64,000 nt of DNA from Triticum aestivum (lineage: Eukaryota > Streptophyta > Magnoliopsida > Poales > Poaceae), in contig NC_057809.1 in the NCBI RefSeq assembly GCF_018294505.1, positions 418,799,485 to 418,863,484 on the forward strand. The letters run 5' to 3'. Numbering within the stretch: position 1 is the first letter of the stretch; every line of letters starts with the position of its first letter. Below are positions 21,601 to 32,620 of this stretch, one piece after another. The notes below the pieces were generated by a model. The model searched no databases. It worked only from the letters and a program-made list of their open reading frames with translations, and had not been told where the DNA came from. Position numbers and translations under genes: made by a program.

Positions 21601-22690
21601 AGGCCTCAGCGTTTCTCCCGAGCTGCCGTCCCAAGGCGATGTGCATCAGCCGCTGGAAGGTTGCTCCTGCGCTGCGCAGCCCGAATGGCATGCAACTGTA
21701 GCAGTATACCCCACATGGGGTGAGGAAGGCCGTCTTCTCCACATCCTCCACTGCCATCTTGATCTGGTGATAACCTGAGAATGTGTCCAGGAAGCACTGC
21801 AGGTCGCATTCGGCGGTGGAGTCGACAATCTGATCGATGCGCGGGAGCGGGAACGGGTCTTGGGGACAAGCCTTGTTGAGGTTGGTGAAGTCAACACACA
21901 TGCGCTCCTTCTCGCCTTTCTTCGGTACGACGATAGGGTTCGCCAGCCACTCGGGGTACCGAACCTCCCGAATGACACCCACCGCCTCCAGCTTGCGGGT
22001 TTCCTGGACGATGAAGGATTGCTTCTTCGTGGATTGTCGCCGCGCTTTCTGCTTCATGGGGTGCACACCCTTAAGTGATGCTCAATCACCCCTCTTGGAA
22101 TCCCCACTAGCTGCTTGGGTTCCCAGGCGAACACATCCTTGTTCGCGCGCAAGAACTTCACTAGTGCCTCCTCTTGATTTGGGTCGAGGTCGGCGCCTAT
22201 GACGAAGGAGGCTCCCAAGGACCCATCTTGCTCGACCGACACCTGCTTGGTTTCGGCCCGATCTTGAGTGAACATCTGCTTCTTCTTTGCTGGCGCGGCC
22301 TCCTTAGCCCTTGGGACGGCCTCGTTGGCTGGTCGTGCCACCGTGGCGGTTTTGAGGGCGCACCTAAGCGCCGCTAGGGCCTCCTTGGTATCCCCAACCA
22401 TGGTGAGGACGTCTTTGCTCCCGGGCATCTTCATGAGGTTGTATGCCGGATGGGTCGCAACCATGAACTAGGCGAGAGCAGGGTATCCGAGGATGGCGTT
22501 GTACGGGAGGCCGATGTGGGCGATGTCGAAGTCGATCAGCTTGGTGCGGTAGTTGTCACGGGTGCCGAAGGTCACCGGGAGGCGGATCTACCCCAAGGGG
22601 CTAGCGGAGCCGCCGCCGACCACGGAGAAGGGCTTGCTGGGTCGGCGCCGCCGTCGATGAGGGTCTTGGTGACGGCTATGCTACAGACGG
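18644..22690 (-). pseudogene. Tat-2 pol: protease remnant, RT, two RNase H domains, integrase (degenerate)
   Basis: Minus-strand reading starts with protease remnants (TKTLIDGGA near 22,660) and a linker (22,464-22,054). RT follows with CVDFTNLNKACPQD, FSGYHQIKM and the catalytic YVDDIVV (about 21,600), then a first RNase H containing a GC-rich out-of-family insert, and a second RNase H (MYFDGVFARQG, IKGDSQLLV). The integrase has a HHCC domain (CGHHSSSRI, CEACQFH) and a DDE core (GLDILGPFP, ITDNGLQF, AECANTE). Breaks include a 1-nt frameshift near 22,060 and stops near 20,510, 20,405, 20,120 and at about 19,259, directly before the catalytic Glu segment. The C-terminal domain reads to about 18,800. 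Dual RNase H supports the Tat lineage. Confidence 0.88.
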
Positions 22691-23152
22691 TGGGCGTGCA
22701 CAACATTGAGAGCATGCCCGAGCCAATGGTGGTGGCAGGGTGATACCCCACATCGAAGGTTGGGTCGGCCTTGGGCGCTGCCCAACCCAGGGAGTTCCTT
22801 GGCGCACGGAGGCGATGCCAATCTTGCGAAAGAATGGCTTGGTGTGACGGTCTGAGGGTGGTGCTTGCGAGTCGTCGAGGAGGGTCGCGGCAGCAAGGGG
22901 CGCTGGTGCCGCGAAGCGCGTGACGAAGAGACTGCGTAGTTCCTCCCAGGAGGTCATTGAAGATCCCGGCAGGCTGATCAGCCAGGCGCGTGGCGCGCCG
23001 GCCAGGGCCAGGAGGAACCAGTTGCCCATGACCTGGTCATCGCCTCCGGCTTCAAGGACGGCCTCCTCATACGCCTGCAAGAAGGCCGTCGAATTCACCG
23101 CGCCATCGTAGCGGGGTGGCATCTCTGGCTTGAACTTTAGTGGCGACCGCAC
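22676..23152 (-). pseudogene. Tat-2 gag, truncated
   Basis: This minus-strand ORF of about 158 residues has the Retrotrans_gag signature (FLQAYEEAVLEAGGDD, APRAWLISLPGSSMTSW, LRSLFVTRF). After about residue 95 it runs into unrelated, out-of-frame sequence and stops. No nucleocapsid zinc knuckle is seen before the protease remnant begins near 22,680. Related Tat gags are several hundred residues long, so an internal deletion has probably removed the C-terminal half of gag and the start of the protease. Confidence 0.75.
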
Positions 23153-23281
23153 CCGTCACAAGGTGTGGGTGAAGGCACGGACGCCCGCGGCGCATCCACA
23201 TGCGCACGCCGGCCTAGCCGGAGGGGTAGCATCCGCCATGAAGCTGGACGAAGCAAGCGGAGAGGTGGAGCTTTGGCGCAC

Positions 23282-23299
23282 CCCCTACCTGGCGCGCCA
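23282..23299 (-). other. Primer-binding site of Tat-2 (tRNA-Arg type)
   Basis: On the minus strand tggcgcgccaggtagggg lies two bases after the 5' LTR. It is complementary to the 3' end of a plant tRNA-Arg with a GCGCC/GGCGC acceptor stem plus CCA, as remembered. The tRNA assignment should be confirmed by alignment. Confidence 0.75.
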
Positions 23300-23301
23300 A
23301 A

Positions 23302-24181
23302 TGTCGGATTTCGGGTTCCGGCAAAACCCTTGAGGTTCGAACACTAGGTTGCGCACGAAGATCTCTCCTCCTCTAGCTCTCGTCCTCACCACAATCTCAA
23401 GTCTTAGCGCGTCGAACTCGCAGAACAAAGAGACACAAGATTTATACTGGTTCGGGCCACCGTTACGGTGTAATACCCTACTCTAGTGTGGTGTGGTGGA
23501 TTTCCTCGTGGGCTAAGGATGAACAGTTACAAGGGGAAGAACAGCCCCTGAGGAGAGGTGTTCTTGTGCTTGGCGAGCTTGTGTGTTGTCTGGTGGTCTG
23601 AATGATCCTCCCCCTTGCTAAGGTGGTGGCTAGTCCTATTTATAGAGGCCCTGGTCCTCTTCCCAAATATTGAGCGGGAAGGGATCCCACAATGGCCAAG
23701 TTTGAAGGGGGACAACTAGTACAATTTATCCTGACAAAAGTAGCCTTCGCCTGCCAAAGGTTCTGGTGGTGACGCCGTCTTGGGCTCCATGGCGACCTCC
23801 GTCCTGCCGTCCTGTTGGTCTTGGTCTTGTTGCACCGATATGGAAACCTTTGCTTGATGCCTCGGGACTCCGCGCCCGAGCTTGCCTCTTTAGCACCAAA
23901 GAGGAAACGAGGACACTGCGCCCGCCTGGCCTTGGTCATCATGGCTTACGCCATGGGGACCTCGCGAGGTCTCCCTTGCCTTGATCTCTCCGCCCCTCGC
24001 GAGCCAGCCTGATGAGGCTGCCCCTGAGGAGGTCTTGCATCGTCCACCTCATGAGGCTTGGCCCCTCGCGAGGGTCTTGAATGCTTTCTAGTGAAGATGG
24101 GCGGCACATGGCCGCTAGTGGAGCCACGCAATGGGCCGTAGGTAGGCATGTCTGGGGACCCCCGTTCCCAGAATGCCGACA
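23302..24181 (-). repeat. 5' LTR of Tat-2
   Basis: This is an 880-bp LTR. Read on the minus strand it starts TGTCGGCATTCTGGGAACG and ends ATCCGACA, next to the primer site. The ends form a TGTCGG/CCGACA inverted pair. A minus-strand TATA box (ctataaatag, 23,636-23,645) marks the likely promoter. Copies of the cctcgcgagg palindrome lie at about 23,961, 23,996 and 24,063. The partner LTR is outside the window. Confidence 0.82.
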
Positions 24182-24790
24182 AGAACAATGACATGATGTA
24201 GACAAGATCTATTCATATAGGAATAGACCCCATCTTTTTATCCTTAATAAAAACGATACATCCGTGTCATGTCTCTTTCTGTCACTGAGATTGAGCACCG
24301 CAAGATCGAACCCATCACAAAGCACCTCTTCCCATTGCAAGAAAAATCAATCTAGTTGGCCAAACCTAACTAAAGTTTCGGAGAAGAAATACGAGGCTAT
24401 AAAGATCATGCATAAAAGAGTTCAGCAAAGACTCAAATAATATTCATGGATGGATCTGATCATAAACTCAAAATTCATCGCATCCCAACAAACACACCGC
24501 AAAAAGTCATTACATCAAATAGATCTCCAAGAACACTGTATTAAAGATCAAAAAGAGAGAAGAAGCCATCTAGCTACTACCTACGGACCCGTAGGTCTGT
24601 GGTAAACTACTCATGCATCATCAGAGGGGCAACAAGATGATGAAGAACCCCTCTATGATCGTTGCCCCCTCCGGCAGAGTGCCGAAAAAGGCCTCTAGAT
24701 TTGATCTCATGGTTCTGGAACTTGCGGCGGCTAAAAACATGTTTCGTCGTCTCCCCTAGGGTTTTGGGGATTTTTTAGAGTATTTATAGA
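24182..24790 (-). repeat. Fragment of an Athila-like (Sabrina-type) LTR, minus strand
   Basis: Read on the minus strand, this segment is a diverged relative of the middle of the Athila-1 LTR. Shared landmarks in the same order are tagatggcttcttctctc, gagatctat, gcggtgtgtttgttg, gatgaatt...gagtttatgatc and ttggccaactagattg. It carries a GGAGGGGGCAACGATC block equivalent to the cggagggggcatcgatc of Athila-1. It stops at Tat-2 on the left and at the Copia-B LTR fragment on the right, so both LTR ends are missing. Tat-2 probably inserted into it. Confidence 0.75.
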
Positions 24791-25579
24791 GGTGGATGCC
24801 CATATTGACTCCCACATATTCAAGAAGATCTTTATCGGCTTGAACCACGATGTCAAGGATTTAGAAAATCCCGTGTATGATTCCCTTTGACTGGCAATAT
24901 GCTACTTGCCCGAGAATCGGTCGTCGGTATTGCCATACCTAGTTCAATCTTGTTACCAGCAAGTCTTTTTACTCATTCCATAATACAAGATCCTCGTGAA
25001 TAAACACATTAGTCACATGCTTGCAAGATATTCATGATGTTATATTACTGGGAGGGCCCGGAGATATCTCTTCGTCACACGGAGTGACAAATCCCAGTCT
25101 CGGTCCATGCAACCCAAAAAACACTTTCTGAGATACCTGTAGTCCACCTTTATGATCACCCAGTTAAGAAGTGGTGTTTGATATATAACCCAAAAAGTAT
25201 TCTTCCGGTATTCGGGAGTGGCATGATCCCATGGTCTAAGAAATAAATACTTGATATGAAGAAAGTTGTAGCAATTAAACTAGGTGATGCAATCTGATTT
25301 TAAGTTTATGGTTGGGTGTGTTCATCACATCATTATCCTAATGTTGCGATATCATTATCAAATGACAACTCATGTCGATGGTTAAAAAATCTTAACCATC
25401 TTTGATCAACAAGATGGTCTAGTAGAGGCTTACTAGGGAAACAAGATTCGTTTATGTATCCACACATGTATTTAAGTTTTCGGTTAATACAATTCTAGCA
25501 TGGATAATAAAAATTAATCATGAACATGGAAATATGGTAATAACATCTTCATTATTGCCTCTAGGGAATATTTCCAACA
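24791..25579 (-). repeat. Copia-B 3' LTR, truncated
   Basis: On the minus strand it starts TGTTGGAAATATTCCC at 25,579 and parallels the Copia-A LTR (GCCTCTA..., CACATGTGTGGATACATA, ACCTGTAG..., CACTCCGTG, ACTTGCCGG-like blocks). It breaks off near 24,791, so roughly half the expected LTR, including its R/U5 end, is lost. The adjoining 25,580-25,601 (gtctccctcttgcactagagac) is the polypurine tract and first internal bases of Copia-B. Confidence 0.82.
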
Positions 25580-25601
25580 GTCTCCCTCTTGCACTAGAGA
25601 C

Positions 25602-27322
25602 TGTTGTGGAACGTAGTATTTCAAAAAAATTCCTGCGATCACGCAAGATCTATCTAGGAGAAGCATAGCAACGAGCGGGGAAAGTGTGTCCACGTACCCT
25701 CGTAGACCGAAAGCGGAAGCGTTTAGTAACGCAATTGATGTAGTCGAACGTCTTCGCGATCCAACTGATCCAAGCACCGAACGTACGTCACCTCCGCGTT
25801 CAGCACACATTCAGCTCGATGACGTCCCTCGATCTCTTGATCCAGTTGAGGACGATGGAGAGTTCCATCAGCACAACGGTGTGGCGACGGTGATGATAAA
25901 GTTACCGATGCAGGGTTTCGCCTAAGCACTATGACGATATGACCGAGGTGTGTAACTGTGGAGGGGGGCACCGCACATGGTTAAGAGAAACTTGTGTGTT
26001 CTAGGGTGCCCCCTGCCCCTGTATATAAAGGAGGGGAGGGGGAGGCCGGCCGACCCTGTAGGGAGTGCCACTAGGAGGGAGTCCTACTAGGACTCCAAGT
26101 CCTAGTAGGATTCCACCTGGAGGAAAGGGGGAAGAAGGAAGGGAGAGGGGAAGGGAAGGAAAGGGGGGCGCCTCCCCCTTCCCCTAGTCCAATTCGGACC
26201 AAAAGGGGGGCGGCCAGCCCCTTGTGGCCCTTCCTCTCTCTCCACTAAGGCCCATCAAGGCCCATTAGTTCCCCCGGGGGGTTCCGATAACCCTCCGGCA
26301 CTCCGATAATTATCCGGTACCTCTCTGAACTCATCCGGTGTCCGAATAACATCGTCCAATATATTAATCTTTATGTCTCGACCAATTCGAGACTCCTCGT
26401 CATGTCTGTGATCTCATCCGGGACTCTAAACAATCTATGGTCATCAAATCACATAACTCATAATACAAATCGTCATCAAACATTAAGCGTGCGGACCCTA
26501 CGGGTTCAAGAACTATGTAGACATGACCGAGACACATCTCCGGTCAACAACCAATAGCGGAACCTGGATGCTCATATTGGCTCCTACATATTCTATGAAG
26601 ATCTTTATCGGTCAAACTGCATAACAACATTTGTTGTTCCCTGTCATCGGTATGTTACTTGCCGAAGATTCGATCGTCGGTATCATCATACCTAGTTCAA
26701 TCTCGTTACCGACATGTCCCTTTACTTGTTCTGTGATGCATCATTCCACAACTAACTCATTAGTCACATTTCTTGCAAGGCTTATAGTGATGGGCATTAC
26801 CGAGAGGGCCCAGAGATACCTCTCCGAAACACGGAGTGACAATCCTAATCTCGATCTATGCCAACTCAACAAACACCATCAGAGACACCTGTAGAGCATC
26901 TTTATAATCACCCAGTTATGTTGTGACGTTTGATAGCACACAAGGTGTTCCTTCGGTATTCAGGAGTTGCATAATCTCATAGTCAGAGGAACATGTATAA
27001 GTTATGAAGAAAGCAATAGCAATAACACTAAACGATCATTTATGCTAAGTTAACGGATGGGTCTTGTCCATCACATCATTCTCTAATGATGTGATCCCAT
27101 TCATCAAATGACAACACATGTCCATGGTCAGGAAACTTATCCATCTTTGATCAACGAGCTAGTCTAGTAGAGGCATACTAGGGACACTCTATTTGTCTAT
27201 GTATCCACACATGTACTAAGTTTCCGGTTAATAAAATTCTAGCATGAATAATAAACATTTATCATGATATAAGGAAATATAAATAACAACTTTATTATTA
27301 CCTCTAGGGCATATTTCCTTCA
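25602..27322 (-). repeat. 3' LTR of Copia-A
   Basis: This 1,721-bp LTR on the minus strand starts TGAAGGAAATATGCCC and ends CCACAACA. A TATA-like tttatataca on the minus strand (about 26,019-26,030) lies next to a G/C-rich block with the inverted sequence tcctactaggactcc. It pairs with the split LTR at 40,119-41,371 and 58,795-59,257. Confidence 0.92.
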
Positions 27323-27398
27323 GTCTTCCACTTGCACTAATATCAATAATCTAGATTACATAGTAATGATTCTAACACCCATGGAGTCTTGGTGCTGA

Positions 27399-30300
27399 TC
27401 ATGTTTTGCTCGTGAGAGGCTTAGTCAATGGGTCTGCAATATTCAGATCCCTATTTATCTTGCAAATCTCTATGTCTCCCTCCTTGATTTGACCACCGAT
27501 GGAATTGAAGCGTCTCTTGATGTGTTTGGTTCTCTTGTGAAATCTGGATTCCTTCGCCAAGGCAATTGCTCTAGTATTGTCACAAAAGATTTTTATTGGA
27601 CCCGATGCACTAGTTATGACACCTAGATCGGATATGAACTCCTTCATCCAAACTTCCTTCATTTGCTGCTTCCAAAGCAGCCATGTACTCCGCTTCACAC
27701 ATAGATCCCGCCACGACGCTCTGCTTGGAACTGCACCAACTGACAGGTCCACCATTCAATATAAACACGTATACGGTTCGTGACTTAGAGTCATCCGGAT
27801 CAGTGTCAAAGCTTGCATCGATGTAACCATTTATGACGAGCTCTTTATCACCTCCATAAACGAGAAACATATCCTTAGTCCTTTTCAGGTATTTCAGGAT
27901 GTTCTTGACCGCTATCCAGTGATTCACTCCTGGATTACTTTGGTACCTCCCTGCTAAACTAATAGCAAGGCACACATCAGGTCTGGTACACAGCATTGCA
28001 TACATGATAGAACCTATGGCTGAGGCATAGGGAATGACTTTCATTTTCTCTCTATCTTCTGCAGTGGTCGGGCATTGAGTCTGACTCAACTTTACACCTT
28101 GTAACACAGGCAAGAACCCCTTCTTTGACTGATCCATTTTGAACTTCTTCAAAACTTTATAAAGGTATGTGCTTTGTGAAAGTCCAATTAAGCGTCTTGA
28201 TCTATCTCTATAGATCTTGATGCCCAATATATAAGCAGTTTCACTGAGGTCTTTCATTGAAAAATTCTTATTCAAGTATCCTTTTATGCTATTCAAAAAT
28301 TCAGTATCATTTCTGATCAACAATATGTCATCCACATATAATATCAGAAATGCTACAAAGCTCCCACTCACTTTCTTGTAAATACAGGTTTCTCCAAAAG
28401 TCTATATAAAACCATATGCTTTGATCACATTATCAAAGCGTATATTCCAACTCCGAGAGACTTGCACCAGTCCATAAATGGATAGCCGGAGCTTGCACAC
28501 TTTGTTAGCACCTTTAGGATCGACAAAACCTTCTGGTTTCATCATATACAACTCTTCTTTAAGATATCCATTAAGGAATGCAGTTTTGACATCCATTTGC
28601 CAAATTCCATAATCATAAAATGTGGAAATTGCTAACATGATTTAGACAGACTTAAGCATCGCTACAGGTGAGAAGTTCTCATCGTAGTCAACTCCTTGAA
28701 CTTGTCGAAAACCTTTCACAACAAGTCGAGCTTTGTAGAAAGTAACATTACCGTCATCGTTAGTCTTCTTCTTGAAGATCCATTTATTCTCTATGGCTTG
28801 CCGATCATCGGGCAAGTCAACCAAAGTCCACACTTTGTTCTCATACATGGATCCCGCTTCCTCATAGTTCGTAGGTTCGTCATGGTCAAGTAGCATGACC
28901 TCCAGAACAGGATTACCGTACCACTCTGGTGCGGATCTTACTCTCATTGACCTATGAGGTTCGGTATTAACTTGATCAGAAGTTTCATGATCATCATCAT
29001 TAGCTTCCTCACTAATTTGTGTAGGAATCACTGGAACTGATTTCTGTGATGAACTACTTTCCAATTCGGGATAAGGTACAATTACCTCATCAAGTTCTAC
29101 TTTCCTCCCACTCGCTTCTTTCGAGAGAAACTCCTTCTCTAGAAAGGACCCATTCTTAGCAACGAATATTTGCCTTCGGATCTTTGATAGAAGGTGTACC
29201 CAACAGTCTCCTTTGGGTTTCCTATGAAGGCACATTTCTCCGATTTGGGTTCGAGCTTATCAGCTTGAAGCCTTTTCACATAAGCATTGCAACCCCAAAT
29301 TTTAAGAAATGACAACTTTGGTTTCTTGCCAAACCACAGCTCATATGGTGTCGTCTCAATGGATTTAGATGGTGCCCTATTTAACGTGAATGCAGCCGTC
29401 TCTGAAGCATAACCCCAAAATGATGGCGGTAAATCAGTAAGAGACATCATAGATCGCACCATATCTAATGAAGTACAATTACGACGTCCGGACGCACCAT
29501 TACGCTGTGGTGTTCCAGGTGGCGTGAGTTGTGAAACTATTCCACATTGTTTCAAATGAAGACCAAACTTGTAACTCAAATATTCTCCTCGACGATCAAA
29601 TCATAGAAACTTTATTTTCTTGTTACGATGATTTTCAACTTCACTCTGAAATTCTTTGAACTTTTCAAATGTTTCAGACTTATGTTTCATCAAGTAGATA
29701 TACCCATATCTGCTCAAATCATCTGTGAAGGTTAGAAAATAACGATACCCGCCGCGAGCCTCAACACTCATCGGACCGCATACATCAGTATGTATTATTT
29801 CCAACAAGTCTGTTGCTCGCTCCATTGTTCCGGAGAATGGAGTCTTAGTCATCTTTCCCATGAGGCATGGTTCGCAAGCATCAAGTGATTCATAATCAAG
29901 TGATTCCAAATGTCCATCAACATGGAGTTTCTTCATGCGCTTTACACCAATATGACCTAAACGACAGTGCCACAAATAAGTTGCACTATAATTATTAAAC
30001 TTGTATCTTTTGGCTTCCATACTATGAATATGTGTATCACTACTATCGAGATTCAACAAAAATAGACCACTCATCAAGGATGCATGACCATAAAAGATAT
30101 TACTCATATAAATAGAACAACCATTATTCTCTGATTTAAATGAATAACCTTCTTGCATCAAACAAGATCCAGATATAATGTTCATGCTTAACGTTGGCAC
30201 CAAATAACAATTATTCGGGTCTAAAACTAATCCCGAAGGTAGATGTAGAGGTAGCGTGCCGACGACGATCACATCGACTTTGGAACCATTTACCATGCGC

Positions 30301-31283
30301 ATCATCACCTCATCCTTATCCAATCTTCGTTTAATCCATAGCGCATGTTTCGAGTTGCAAATATGAGCAATAGAACCAGTATCAAATACCCAGGCGCTAC
30401 TAAAAGCATTAGTAAGGTACACAACAATAACATGTATATCAAATATACCTTTCACTTTGCCATCCTTCTTATCCGCCAAATACTTGGGGCAGTTCCGCTT
30501 CCAGTGACCAGTCCCTTTGCAGTAGAAGCACTCAATCTCAGGCTTAGGTCCAGACTTGGGCTTCTTCACTTGAGCAACAACTTGTTTTCCATTCTTCTTG
30601 AAGTTCCCTTTCTTCCCTTTGCCCTTCTTATTGAAACTAGTGGTCTTGTTAACCATCAACACTTGATGCTCCTTCTTGATTTCTACCTCCACAGCCTTTA
30701 GCATCATGAAGAGCTCGGAAATTGTCTTACCCATCCCTTGCATATTATAGTTCATCACGAAGCTTTTGTAGCTTGGTGGCAGTGATTGAAGAACTCTGTC
30801 AATGACCCTATCATCAAGAAGATTAACTCCCAGTTGAGTCAAGTGGTTGTGGTACCCAGACATTCTGAGTATATGTTCACTGACAGAACTATTCTCCTCT
30901 ATTTTGCAGTTGTAGGACTTATTGGAGACTTCATATCTCTCAATCTGGGCATTTGCTTGAAATATTAACTTCAACTCCTGAAACATCTCATATGCTCCAT
31001 GACGTTCAAAACGTCGTTGAAGTCCTGGTTCTAAGCGGTAAAGCATGGCACACTGAACTATCGAGTAGTCATCAGCTTTGCTCTGCCAGACCTTCATAAT
31101 GTCCGGAGTTGCTCCTGTAGCGGGTCTTGCACCTAGCAGTGCTTCCAGGACGTAATTCTTCTCTGCAGCAATGAGGATAATCCTCAAGTTATGGACCCAG
31201 TCCGTGTAGTTGCTACCATCATCTTTCAACTTAGCTTTCTCTAGGAATGCATTAAAATTCAAGGGAACGGTAGCATGGCCCAT
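27399..31283 (-). pseudogene. Copia-A gag-pol polyprotein (degenerate)
   Basis: On the minus strand, MGHATVPLNFNAFLEK starts a gag with a UBN2-type domain (SEHILRMSGYHNHL) and a CCHC knuckle (CFYCKGTGHWKRNC, about residue 255). A protease motif (VFDTGSIAHI), GAG-pre-integrase (LWHCRLGHIGVKRMKKL), integrase core (IHTDVCGPM then PGTPQRNG), RT with YVDDILLI (about 28,330) and RNase H (EAEYMAALEAANE, near 27,680) follow. The first frame ends at about 29,601 inside integrase. Later segments lie in different frames (29,579-29,139; 29,235-28,642; 28,638-28,402; 28,371-27,610; 27,755-27,399), so stops and frameshifts make it inactive. The pol order and the tRNA-iMet primer site identify Copia. Confidence 0.9.
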
Positions 31284-32399
31284 TGATCTACAACAACATA
31301 GACATGCAGAATACTATTAGGTACTAAGTTCATGATAAATTGAAGTTCAATTAATCATATTACTTAAGAACTCCCACTTAGATAGAAATCCCTCTAGTCA
31401 TCTAAATGGCCACGTGATCCATATCAACTAAACCATGTACGATCATCACGTGAGATGGAGTAGTTTTCAATGGTGAACATCACTATGTTGATCATATCTA
31501 CTATATGATTCATGCTTGACCTTTCGGTCTTAGTGTTCCGAGGTCATATCTACATATGCTAGGCTCGTCAAGTTTAACCCAAGTATTCTGTGTGTGCAAA
31601 ACTGGCTTGCACCCATTGTATGTGAACGTAGAGCTTATCACATCCAATCATCACGTGGTGTCTCGGCACGACGAACTGTAGCAACGGTGCATACTAAGGG
31701 AGAACACTTATACCTTGAAATTTAGTGAGAGATAATCTTATAATGCTACCGCCGTACTAAGAAAAATAAGATGCATAAAATATAAACATCACATGCAATC
31801 AAAATAAGTGATATGATATGGCCATCATCATCTTGTGCCTTTGATCTCCATCTCCAAAGCATCGTCATGATCACCATCGTCACCGGCTTGACACCTTGAT
31901 CTCCATCGAAGCATCGTTGTCGTCTCGCCAACTATTGCTTCTATGACTATCGCTACCGCTTAGTGATAAAGTAAAGCAATTACATGGCGATTGCATTTCA
32001 TACAATAAAAGGACAACCATATGGCTCCTGCCAATGGCCGATAACTATTACAAAACATGATCATCTCATACAACAATTTATATATCATCACGTCTTGACC
32101 ATATCACATCACAGCAAGCCCTGCAAAACAAGTTAGACGTCCTCTACTTCGTTGTTGCAAGTTTTACGTGGCTGCTACGGGCTTCTAGCGAGAACCGTTC
32201 TTACCTTTGCATCAAAACCACAACGATTTTTCATCAAGTGTGTTGTTTTAACCTTCAACAAGGGCCGGGCGCAGTCAAACTCGATTCAACTAAAGCTAGA
32301 GAAATAGACACCCACTAGCCACCTGTGTGCGAAGCACGTCGGTAGAACCAGTCTCATGAACATGGTCATGTAATGTCGGTCTAGGGCGCTTTATCCAAC
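31284..32399 (-). other. Copia-A untranslated leader, part 1
   Basis: About 1.1 kb upstream of gag on the minus strand have no ORF with a domain. The LINE target site (32,400-32,413) lies in it, and it continues at 40,015-40,101 before the primer-binding site. The gatctccat...catcgtc repeats near 31,840-31,920 are short and imperfect. Confidence 0.65.
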
Positions 32400-32413
32400 A
32401 ATACCGCCGAATC

Positions 32414-32603
32414 GGGTCCGTCTGCACTGCAGTCCGTGGCTCGCTCTGAAGACGAAGACAGTGCTGCTGCTCCACCACCCACTCCCATTGCCATGATTCA
32501 ACTTGTAGGCACAGTCAAATGTGCTATACCTGCTACGGAGCTCTCTGAAGAGGTGCTCAATGAAGTTAATGAGGATGCTCTTTCCTCACCATCCAGCGCT
32601 TAA
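32414..32603 (+). pseudogene. LINE ORF1, C-terminal fragment
   Basis: The frame is open from the LINE 5' edge to TAA at 32,601-32,603, with an acidic C-terminus (SVARSEDEDSAAAPPPTP, then ATELSEEVLNEVNEDALSS). It sits 17 bp before the ORF2 start, where the end of ORF1 is expected. The nucleic-acid-binding N-terminal part is missing. The assignment rests on position because no domain remains. Confidence 0.6.
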
Positions 32604-32620
32604 GCTTTCCTCTTTTATCT

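Larger units (their letters stand above)
16963..24181 (-). mobile_element. Tat-2: minus-strand Ty3/Gypsy Tat-lineage retrotransposon, 3' end outside the window
   Basis: On the minus strand the order is 5' LTR (24,181-23,302), tRNA-Arg-type primer site, gag, protease, RT with two RNase H domains, integrase, a non-coding region, and then an ORF in the opposite sense encoding a B3-like domain. The 3' LTR is missing because Tat-1 adjoins at 16,962. The simplest reading is that Tat-1 inserted into Tat-2 about 70 bp before the B3-like ORF and that the rest of Tat-2 lies left of position 1. CCTCGCGAGG palindromes recur in the LTR and the 3' region. Gag is shortened and pol has stops and a frameshift, so the copy is defective. 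Confidence 0.85.
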